Below the pieces are notes generated by a model. It had not been told where the DNA came from and ran no database searches. It worked only from the letters and a program-made list of their open reading frames with translations. 64,000 nt of DNA from UBA8199 sp964507045 (GTDB taxonomy: Bacteria > Verrucomicrobiota > Verrucomicrobiia > Limisphaerales > UBA8199): positions 1 to 64,000 of the forward strand of contig CAZDOO010000020.1 in NCBI GenBank assembly GCA_964507045.1, given 5' to 3'. Positions 1 through 7,090 of the stretch are shown one piece after another. A program made the translations under genes and the position numbers. Numbering within the stretch: position 1 is the first letter of the stretch; every line of letters begins with the position of its first letter.

Positions 1-14
1 GCTTGCTCCACCAT
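1..14 (-). CDS. possible 5' end of a minus-strand gene cut by the window edge
   Basis: An ATG reads leftward from position 14 and gives M-V-E-Q before the window ends. A purine-rich GGAGGGG block (minus strand) lies about 8 bases upstream, a good Shine-Dalgarno match and the main reason to suspect a real start. Nothing can be said about the product. It would be divergent from the response regulator at 148. Confidence 0.3.
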
Positions 15-147
15 CTTTTCCCCTCCCGGGTAACAATCTTTTTGAGGCAAAACGGAGTCACCGAACAAGGCATTTTGCGGGTTGTTTGTTGCGCAAGCTC
101 TGCGCTATTCTGTGCACTAACAACGGCTACGGGCCGCCGACCGGGAT

Positions 148-1521
148 ATGACTCCTACATTGCTGATAGTGGATGACGAGAAGACGACGCGCGAGGGGTT
201 GCGCGCGGCGCTCGAACATCGCTTCGACGTGTACTTGGCCGAGGATGCCAAAGCGGCGATGGAATTGCTGGAGAAGGACCCTTTCGACGTGGTGCTGACC
301 GACTTCCGGCTGCCGACCGAGGACGGGATGAAGCTGATCACGCGGGCCAAGTCACTGAGCAAACCTCCAATTTGCATCCTGATGACGGCCTATGGCTCGG
401 AGGAGCTGGCGGTTGAAGCCATGAAACACGGGGCGGACGATTACATCGCCAAGGGCCGGCTGCAGATTGACGAGCTGGAAATGCGCATCGCCAACGCGCT
501 GCGCCGGCAGAACCTGGAGGTGGAGAACGTAGCGCTCCACCGGCAGCTTGACGCGAAGTTCGGCCTGCAAAACCTGGTGGGCGAATCGCCCGCCATGAAG
601 GAGGCGCTCGAAGTGGTGCAGCAGGTGGCACCGACGCGGGCAACGGTGCTGTTGCTGGGCGAAAGTGGCACGGGCAAGGAGATGGTGGCCAAGGTCATTC
701 ACCAGCTCAGCCCGCGCGCGCAGCAGCCGATGGTGACGGTGCATTGCGCGGCACTGGCGCCGACGCTGTTGGAGAGCGAACTCTTCGGCCACGAAAAAGG
801 CGCTTTCACGGGCGCCTACGAGCGTCGCCTCGGCCGCTTCGAGCAGGCACAGGGCGGCACGCTGTTTCTGGACGAGATTGGCGAGATTGACGCGATGATC
901 CAAATCAAGCTGCTGCGCTTCCTGGGCGAGCGGACATTCGAGCGGGTCGGCTCGGGCAAGACGTTGAGCGCGGATGTGCGCCTGATCACCGCGACGAACA
1001 AGAACCTCGAGGAGCAGGTCAAGACGGGCGCGTTTCGCGAGGACCTGTTCTTCCGGCTGCGGGTGATGGAAATCCGGCTGCCGTCCTTGCGCGAGCGGCT
1101 GGAGGACATCCCGTTGCTGGCGCGCACGTTCCTGGGCGAGTTTAGCCGGGAGAACGCCAAGCGGGTGAAGGGTTTTACCACGGAGGCGTTCGACTTGTTG
1201 CTGCAGTATCCGTGGCCGGGCAATGTGCGCGAATTGCGCACCGCCGTCGAGCACGCCGTGATCCTGTGCCGTGGGGAGAAGATCACCGTGCGCGATTTGC
1301 CCGCGGCGCTGCGCGAGGCGGCGAACAAAACGCCGGATGAAAAAGACGTTAAGCGGCTGCTCGCGCGCAATGATCTGACGGCGAAAGAAGTCGAGCGGGA
1401 GCTTATCATCCGCGCCTTGAAAACAACCGAGGGAAACCGCACGGAGGCCGCCAGGAGATTAGGCATGAGCCGGCGCAACTTTCATCGCAAGCTGCATCTG
1501 CACCAACTGGAAGGATTCTAG
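148..1521 (+). CDS. sigma-54-dependent response regulator, NtrC family
   Basis: This 457-residue protein has the complete NtrC-family layout. The receiver domain (about 1-120) has the acidic pair D9/D10, phospho-acceptor D52 in VVLTDF, T80 and K102. The residue after K102 is Gly rather than the usual Pro. The AAA+ domain carries Walker A GESGTGKE (171-178), the sigma-54 contact loop GAFTGA (218-223) and Walker B LFLDEIGE (239-246). A Fis-type helix-turn-helix ends the protein (about 430-457, EAARRLGMSRRNF). By family knowledge it activates RpoN promoters when phosphorylated. No cognate histidine kinase is in the window. The stop is two bases before the next gene, so the two are probably co-transcribed. 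Its targets are unknown. Confidence 0.95.
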   Translation: MTPTLLIVDDEKTTREGLRAALEHRFDVYLAEDAKAAMELLEKDPFDVVLTDFRLPTEDGMKLITRAKSLSKPPICILMTAYGSEELAVEAMKHGADDYIAKGRLQIDELEMRIANALRRQNLEVENVALHRQLDAKFGLQNLVGESPAMKEALEVVQQVAPTRATVLLLGESGTGKEMVAKVIHQLSPRAQQPMVTVHCAALAPTLLESELFGHEKGAFTGAYERRLGRFEQAQGGTLFLDEIGEIDAMIQIKLLRFLGERTFERVGSGKTLSADVRLITATNKNLEEQVKTGAFREDLFFRLRVMEIRLPSLRERLEDIPLLARTFLGEFSRENAKRVKGFTTEAFDLLLQYPWPGNVRELRTAVEHAVILCRGEKITVRDLPAALREAANKTPDEKDVKRLLARNDLTAKEVERELIIRALKTTEGNRTEAARRLGMSRRNFHRKLHLHQLEGF

Positions 1522-1523
1522 GT

Positions 1524-3377
1524 ATGCCGCTGCTACAGGATGTTCTGCACAAACTCGAAGTGGGCGGTGGCATGCGCTTCTTGCGCGTGGGACTGGCGGT
1601 GCTGGCGGTTGTCCTGTTGGCAGTTGGGTATAACTGGCGCGCCTTTAAGAATATGGCTACGCGGGAAGCGATGGACACGGCGCAATTGGCCCGCAATATC
1701 GCCCAAGGCAAGGGCTACACTACGCTGTTCATCCGACCATTCAGCATCTCTTTGGTCAAAAAGCGCAATTTGGAGAAAGAGGGCGCGCCAAGAGCCGGCG
1801 CGGTCGCCGACTTGGCTCAACTCAGGGGCGTGCATCCCGATTTGGCCAACGCCCCGGTCTATCCGGTCGTGCTGGCCGGGCTGATGAAAATCCTGCCGTT
1901 CGATTACACCGTCTCGACCACGAAGCCTTTCTGGAGCTCGAATGGCCGATTCTGGCGCTACGAACCGGATTTCATCATCGCCCTTTTCAATCAACTGCTG
2001 TTGCTGGTGGTCATTGCGCTGGTGTTCCTGCTGGCCCGACGCTTGTTCGATCCCGGGGTTGCCTGGCTATCGGCGGGCTTGCTGCTGGGCACCGAGCTGT
2101 TTTGGCGTTTCAGCGTATCGGGCCTATCCACCATGCTGCTGCTGGTCCTGTTCTTGGGGTTGGTCTGGTGCCTGGTTCTGCTGGAACAGGAAGCGCGCGC
2201 GCCGAAATGGGGACGGTTCGGCAGCTTCCTACTGGCCGGTTTGGCCGGCGCCGTGGTGGGAGCGGGCGGGCTGACGCGATACGCGTTCGGATGGTTGATG
2301 CTTCCCGTGCTGGCATACCTGGTTCTGTTTGGCGGACAGCGGCGGGTCGTACTGGCCTTGATCGCCATGGCGGTGTTTGCGGCGGTAATGGCGCCCTGGA
2401 TAGCACGAAACTATGATGTCAGCGGCAAACCCTTCGGCATCGCCACCTACGCGGTTGTCGAAAACACCATGTTGTATCCCGAGAACCGACTGCAGCGTTC
2501 CCTGGAGCCGGACTTCAGCCGCCTCTACCTGATGACTTTCTGGCTCAAGTTCAACGGCAACTTGCGCCAAGTCATCACCAGCGAACTGCCCCGGCTCGGA
2601 GGCAGTTGGATTACGGGATTCTTCCTGGTCGGGCTGCTCGTCGGATTTCGCAACCCCGCTGTCACGCGCGTGCGCTATTTCCTGTTGGGGTGTCTGCTGG
2701 TACTGAGCGTAAGCCAGGCACTTGGGCGAACCCAGCTCTCCGAGGAGTCGCCCGACATCAACTCCGAGAACCTGCTCGTGCTGGCAGCGCCGTTGGTGTT
2801 GGTTTATGGCGTTAGCCTGTTTTACCTGCTGCTGGAGAACATGCGTCTGCTGTTCCCCCAATTGCGCTATGTGGTGATCGGCATCTTCAGCTTGGTCGCC
2901 TGCCTACCGATGTTGTTTGTCTTCTTGCCCCCGAAGACTATCCCCGTCGCTTATCCCCCTTACTATCCGCCGGCCATTCAGACCATCACCGGCTGGCTGA
3001 AAGAGAAGGAGCTGGCCATGAGCGATATCCCTTGGGCCGTAGCGTGGTACGGCCAGCGCCAGTGCGTCTGGCTGACGCTAAGGTGCACCCCGGAGGCCAA
3101 GGACTCGAGCACGCATGAAGATTTCTTTGCCATTAACGACTATTTGAAACCCATCAACGTGCTTTACCTAACCCCGCGGACCATGGACGCCAAGTTTCTG
3201 AGTGAATGGATTCGCGCGGGCGAACAGAGCTGGGGCAGTTTCATCCTGGAAAGCATCGTGAAGAAGAAGGTTCCGGACTATTTCCCGCTCAGTGAATCCC
3301 AAGCCGGCTGGCTGCCCGAACAGCTTGTTTTAACTGACTGGCAGCGCTGGCGAAAACCGGAGCCGGTCTCGCCCTGA
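1524..3377 (+). CDS. GT39/ArnT-like membrane glycosyltransferase
   Basis: This 617-residue polytopic membrane protein starts two bases after the response-regulator stop. It has an N-terminal transmembrane helix and a periplasmic loop with DTAQLARNIAQGKGYTT, a pattern typical of the first loop of PMT/ArnT-type (GT39) enzymes, followed by about ten hydrophobic segments to about residue 480 and a soluble C-terminal part. Members of this GT-C superfamily transfer sugars from polyprenyl-phosphate donors to lipid or protein on the outer face of the cytoplasmic membrane. The acceptor cannot be read from sequence. Co-transcription with an NtrC-type activator hints at regulated surface glycosylation, which is inference. 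The family call is good and the substrate is unknown. Confidence 0.75.
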   Translation: MPLLQDVLHKLEVGGGMRFLRVGLAVLAVVLLAVGYNWRAFKNMATREAMDTAQLARNIAQGKGYTTLFIRPFSISLVKKRNLEKEGAPRAGAVADLAQLRGVHPDLANAPVYPVVLAGLMKILPFDYTVSTTKPFWSSNGRFWRYEPDFIIALFNQLLLLVVIALVFLLARRLFDPGVAWLSAGLLLGTELFWRFSVSGLSTMLLLVLFLGLVWCLVLLEQEARAPKWGRFGSFLLAGLAGAVVGAGGLTRYAFGWLMLPVLAYLVLFGGQRRVVLALIAMAVFAAVMAPWIARNYDVSGKPFGIATYAVVENTMLYPENRLQRSLEPDFSRLYLMTFWLKFNGNLRQVITSELPRLGGSWITGFFLVGLLVGFRNPAVTRVRYFLLGCLLVLSVSQALGRTQLSEESPDINSENLLVLAAPLVLVYGVSLFYLLLENMRLLFPQLRYVVIGIFSLVACLPMLFVFLPPKTIPVAYPPYYPPAIQTITGWLKEKELAMSDIPWAVAWYGQRQCVWLTLRCTPEAKDSSTHEDFFAINDYLKPINVLYLTPRTMDAKFLSEWIRAGEQSWGSFILESIVKKKVPDYFPLSESQAGWLPEQLVLTDWQRWRKPEPVSP

Positions 3378-3419
3378 GCCAAGGTTGACAGCCGTCGGCC
3401 CAACGCCGATGATGGGCGC

Positions 3420-3845
3420 ATGAGCGAGATTATCTATCCCCGGAGCCCGCGCGAGGTCATGTGCGGCTGGATGCACCTGCCGCGCTTCGTTGACAAGATT
3501 CGCCTCCATCTGGCGGGCAAGTTGCACCCCGATTACCAGCCCAACCTTTGCAAGGGTTTTGACGGCCTGTGGCTCGAGACGGCAGGCGTCCAGGCGCAAC
3601 CGTTCATCGAGGTCGTGCGCAACAGCCTTACGGACGGCGAAGTCTGCGATTGGGTGCGCCAGAACGTAAAGCAACCGGAATCAGTCAAGACCGCCCACCG
3701 CGAGCGGATGTTGCACTACCCCAGGAAGGACGACGCCGAGCTGCAGGCGCGCCTGAAGATGCGCAAGGAACAAGCCGGACTCGCCCACCGCGAGGACATT
3801 CAGAGCTTCGTGGACTTTATTGACGCCGACGAGAAGCGGATTTGA
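3420..3845 (+). CDS. DUF5069 domain protein
   Basis: This 141-residue soluble protein matches the DUF5069 pattern as I remember it: SPREVMCGWMHLPRFVDKIR near the N-terminus, the central NLCKGFDGLWLE block, FIEVVRNSLTDGEVCDWV, and a charged C-terminal tail. No signal peptide or membrane segment is visible. The family is common in Verrucomicrobia and Planctomycetes and its biochemical role is not established to my knowledge. It lies 42 bases after the GT39-like gene on the same strand and converges with the small membrane protein at 3858. Confidence 0.8.
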   Translation: MSEIIYPRSPREVMCGWMHLPRFVDKIRLHLAGKLHPDYQPNLCKGFDGLWLETAGVQAQPFIEVVRNSLTDGEVCDWVRQNVKQPESVKTAHRERMLHYPRKDDAELQARLKMRKEQAGLAHREDIQSFVDFIDADEKRI

Positions 3846-3857
3846 CGGCCATGCTGC

Positions 3858-4034
3858 TCAGTCGGTTGCCTTGTGTTCCATCCACAGCGGCGCCGTCGCA
3901 AACCAAACGAGCGCGGCAACAAGCATGCAGCGTTGGGCCAGTGGCAATTCAATGCGGTCGGTGAAGAACAGCGCCGCCAGCAGCAGAGTGGCCGCCAGCG
4001 TCAGATAGGAGATGACTTGCGCAATCCGTTTCAT
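3858..4034 (-). CDS. 58-residue two-helix membrane protein downstream of NCS1 permease
   Basis: Short ORF read directly from the minus strand, starting MKRIAQVISYLTLAATLLLA. It has two hydrophobic stretches (about residues 7-25 and 36-52) separated by a short FTDRIELPLAQR loop and ends WMEHKATD. The ATG lies three bases beyond the stop of the permease at 4038, so it is almost certainly translated from the same mRNA. Small proteins of this look (second helix ending in WF-x-x-AP-x-WM) are, as I remember, common beside transporters in this phylum. A role as a small transporter subunit or stabiliser is inference, by analogy with the two-helix partners of some sodium symporters. Confidence 0.65.
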   Translation of the reverse strand: MKRIAQVISYLTLAATLLLAALFFTDRIELPLAQRCMLVAALVWFATAPLWMEHKATD

Positions 4035-4037
4035 GGC

Positions 4038-5438
4038 TCAAGCAGCAGCCAGTCGCCCGGCGCGACCTTGGAGCAATTTGCTCAGGACGACGTAAAGCAG
4101 TGAGGTGACAAACCAGCCCGGCAAGCTGACGAAGAAGATTTGAGTGCGCCCCGTGAGCACCAGCCCGGTGCAGACCCCGATCGTCACGAACCAGGCCAGG
4201 CCCGCGGCCCAGTTGAACCGGGCGCCCACGGCGGCGGCGAAGTTGGAGCGCAGCCCCAGCTTCGGCAGCACCCAGAAATCCATGAAGATCACCGCCCCCA
4301 TCGGCATCAGGATCATCCCCCAGAGCGCGACGAAGTCCAGCAGCCGCATCGTGACGATGGGAAACACCGCGGTGACGCTGGCGATGAGGCCAGTGACCAG
4401 CGTGACCTTGAAGCGCGAGGACCCAGGCACGAGCGATTGAAACGCCAACCCGGCCCGGTAGAGCGTCGGATTAGCCGTCGTCCAGCCCGCGGTGACAACC
4501 GCCAGCAGCCCGGCCAGGCCGCAGGCGCGATATGCCAGCGGTCCGGGCAGCACGGCCGTATTGGCCGGGTCCTGGTGCAGCTGCACGGCGTAAAGCACGG
4601 ACGCTGCAATCCACGCCATGAAATGGCCGATGTACATGCCCGCGGCGGATGCCAGGCCATACCAGGATTTGCGCGCATACCGGAACACGGAGAGGTCGGC
4701 CATGCCGATGTGCCAAGCCATGTTGCAGAACCAGGCGAAGAACAGGACGTGCCAGAAAGTGAACTTGATCTGGCCGGGCTGGGGCGCGCCGCCGGTCCAG
4801 ATCACGCCGCTCGCCACGGGCCAGAAATCACCCACCGACCGCAGCCCCATCTGGCGCAGCCCAATAATGCCGAAGGCCACAAACACCAGCACCATCCAGG
4901 GAGCCGCGATGTTGGCAAAGCGGGACACAAACCGATAGCCATAAGCGGCGACGACCGAGAACAGCACACCGGTTGCCAGCACCGCCGCCACCCAGCCGAC
5001 GCCGGTCGGCAGGGTGTCCGTCAACTGCGGCATCGGGAACTTGAAATAGACGCCAAGCGCCGTGGCAGAAACGGTCACCATTGCCCCCGCCAGAACGGTG
5101 AACATCACGCCGTTGGCCAAGTTGTAAAGCGTTACCAGGCGCCGGCCGCATATCTGCTCCAGCTGGAAGTAGAGCGTCAGCCGCGCGCGGGTGGCAATGG
5201 GCGCGGTCAAAAACGTCCAGCTCAACACCGCCAGCAGGTTGCCGGCCAGCAGCCCGAAGATGAAGTCGAAGGCGCTGACGCCGGACGCCAGAAAAAGCGG
5301 ACCGATCATCAATTCCGTGCCGGCCACATGCTCGCCCGCAAACTGGCCCACGTAGTTCTTCAGCCCCAGCAGGGCCTTGCCCGGCACCGGCTCCCGCTCA
5401 TATTCGTTCACCGGATCGTGATGCGTGACTTCGGTCAT
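4038..5438 (-). CDS. NCS1-type purine/cytosine permease-like transporter
   Basis: With the start at ATG 5438 (MTEVTHHDPVNEYEREPVPG) this is a 466-residue, roughly 12-helix transporter. The N-terminal block GLKNYVGQFAGEHVAGTE and the helix pattern with MVLVFVAFGIIGL fit the nucleobase:cation symporter-1 (purine-cytosine permease) family. The longer reading frame from 5516 adds residues without membrane or family character and overlaps the upstream region of the divergent kinase, so I prefer 5438. Family members import cytosine, purines, hydantoins or thiamine precursors with H+ or Na+. The substrate here is not deducible. A 58-residue membrane protein follows within three bases. Confidence 0.8.
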   Translation of the reverse strand: MTEVTHHDPVNEYEREPVPGKALLGLKNYVGQFAGEHVAGTELMIGPLFLASGVSAFDFIFGLLAGNLLAVLSWTFLTAPIATRARLTLYFQLEQICGRRLVTLYNLANGVMFTVLAGAMVTVSATALGVYFKFPMPQLTDTLPTGVGWVAAVLATGVLFSVVAAYGYRFVSRFANIAAPWMVLVFVAFGIIGLRQMGLRSVGDFWPVASGVIWTGGAPQPGQIKFTFWHVLFFAWFCNMAWHIGMADLSVFRYARKSWYGLASAAGMYIGHFMAWIAASVLYAVQLHQDPANTAVLPGPLAYRACGLAGLLAVVTAGWTTANPTLYRAGLAFQSLVPGSSRFKVTLVTGLIASVTAVFPIVTMRLLDFVALWGMILMPMGAVIFMDFWVLPKLGLRSNFAAAVGARFNWAAGLAWFVTIGVCTGLVLTGRTQIFFVSLPGWFVTSLLYVVLSKLLQGRAGRLAAA

Positions 5439-5518
5439 TTGGGAACAATGGACCGGGCAAGTATGGGCGCCCCGCGCGGCTTGCGCACTGAAAAAAGTTG
5501 CCCCACTCTGGAGCAATT

Positions 5519-6457
5519 ATGATCCTTTGCATTGGAACAACGCCGGCGGCCCAGCGCACGATGGTCTTCCGCCGGCTCACGCTGGACGCCGTCAACCGCG
5601 CTGCGACGACCGTGGATGGCCCTGCGGGCAAGTCAGTCAACGCCGCAAAGATCCTCCAGACGCTGGGCGAGCAGCCCGTGGCCGTCGGCTTTCTCGGCGG
5701 AGACCGCGGAAACGAACTGCGAACCTTGCTGGCGGCACAAGGCATCGAGCAGGAGTTTGTGACCGTGCCAGCCCGCACGCGCCAGTGCATCACGCTCCTG
5801 GACCAGTCCAGCGGCACCACCACCGAACTGGTCGAGGAAGGCCAGCCTGTGTCCGCGGCGGATTACGAAATGCTCCTGCGCGTCATCCGGCGCCGCGCCG
5901 CCGGCTGCCGCGCCGTCGTCATGTCGGGCTCCATCACCCCTGGCGGACCAGTGAACTTCTACCGCCAATGCACTCAAATCGCCCGCGACGCCGGCGCCCT
6001 CCCCGTGGTGGACGCCCAAGGCTCCGTCCTCATCGAAGCGCTCAAGGCCCGGCCAGGCCTTGTAAAACCCAATCGGACAGAACTGGCGGCCACACTTGGG
6101 CGGGAGCTCAAAGACGAAGCCGCCGTGCGCTCGGGAATGCGGCAACTGTGCGACCGCGGCGCGGAACGCGTCGTCGTCACCGCCGGAAAAGACCCAACGC
6201 TGGCCTTTGACGGTCGCAGCTTCTGGCGCATTCAGGTCCCGCGGATTGACGCCGTCAATCCGATTGGCTCCGGCGACGCCTTTACCGCCGGGCTGACGTG
6301 GGGCATGGTGCGCGGCGAAAACCTCGGCGATGCCTGCCGCTGGGCCGCCGCAGCGGGCGCCGCCAATGCCCTCACGCTCATGGCCGGTGAGGTCCACCGC
6401 CCCGACGTCGAACGCCTAGCAGCCCAAGTGACCGTGGAACCACTCAACGGCCTCTAA
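5519..6457 (+). CDS. PfkB-family sugar kinase, 1-phosphofructokinase/tagatose-6-phosphate kinase type
   Basis: A 312-residue kinase of the ribokinase/PfkB family. I start it at ATG 5519 (MILCIGTTPAAQRTM) because this aligns with the usual MIL-type N-terminus of FruK/LacC-like proteins; the frame is open from 5498. The N-terminal sugar-binding signature AGKSVNAAKILQTLG (37-51) resembles the GGKGINVA block of hexose-phosphate kinases. The C-terminal signature NPIGSGDAFTAG holds the catalytic base D253. VKPNRTELA (182-190) is the usual second motif. It is divergent from the NCS1 permease. Phosphorylation of a sugar phosphate is likely, but a nucleoside kinase role beside a nucleobase permease cannot be excluded. 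Confidence 0.85.
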   Translation: MILCIGTTPAAQRTMVFRRLTLDAVNRAATTVDGPAGKSVNAAKILQTLGEQPVAVGFLGGDRGNELRTLLAAQGIEQEFVTVPARTRQCITLLDQSSGTTTELVEEGQPVSAADYEMLLRVIRRRAAGCRAVVMSGSITPGGPVNFYRQCTQIARDAGALPVVDAQGSVLIEALKARPGLVKPNRTELAATLGRELKDEAAVRSGMRQLCDRGAERVVVTAGKDPTLAFDGRSFWRIQVPRIDAVNPIGSGDAFTAGLTWGMVRGENLGDACRWAAAAGAANALTLMAGEVHRPDVERLAAQVTVEPLNGL

Positions 6458-7090
6458 TGCGCGGGCCGGGCCTGAAGCAATTCCGTTTGGCGCTGCAGGG
6501 AACGGCGTGCCGGGGGGGGGGAACGCGCGCAAGTTTAAGCACGTTCTCGATCACCGAGTAATAGTCGGCATCACAAAGTGACACTTACTGCCGCCGGGCT
6601 TGCGACCACTTCCGCGCCGCAGGGGAGGGCGACCCCAGGATCAGCCACATAAATAAGCCCAGCTACTCAACTCTGCCCCTTTTGGCCTCCGGCGGGGTGG
6701 TGTCTGGCCTCTGTCTTACTGCTGTCTTACCGAAGGGGGGTCTGGAACTGGCCCAAAACCACCTTTTCGCGGGTAAGCCGGCGGTTCTTGACCGCCTGAC
6801 GGGAAGCGAGATTTTTAAGAATGTCTAATGACAGAAGAGGCGCTTTTCTCAAAACGGCGCACTCGGCGGACGCGCCCCGCACCCAACCACCTGTTTGCCC
6901 CGAACTCGGCGGTTACTTAACCGCAAAGACACAAGTAGTGGAACTGGCGCGCCTGAAAGGGCGATGGGAGCAGGCCTATGAGAACATTAATGGAACACTG
7001 GAGGCATTAACCGTATTCCGAATTCCGGGACTGACCCTTTCGCAGATGGTATTCTCTCGCTCGGGATGACAGCTAGATCAAATCGTCACT
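6458..7090. other. gene-poor spacer with a G10 tract
   Basis: About 630 bases without a convincing gene. A run of ten G lies at 6512-6521. An 82-codon frame at 6821-7069 has no recognisable motif and mixed composition, so I do not call it. The segment around 6915-6933 (TTAACCGCAAAGACACAAG) resembles a short AACC-x-CAAAG-x-CACAAAG word that I remember from non-coding regions of many environmental genomes. It separates the kinase from the beta-helix gene and marks the start of the accessory stretch. Confidence 0.5.

Noticed and set aside
4140..5522. 460-codon plus-strand frame opposite the NCS1 permease
   Set aside because: Low-complexity His/Arg/Gly-rich translation without motifs; the minus strand encodes a coherent transporter.
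6821..7069. 82-codon plus-strand frame in the 6458-7090 spacer
   Set aside because: No motif, no ribosome site and mixed composition; it also spans a repeat-like TTAACCGCAAAGACACAAG word.
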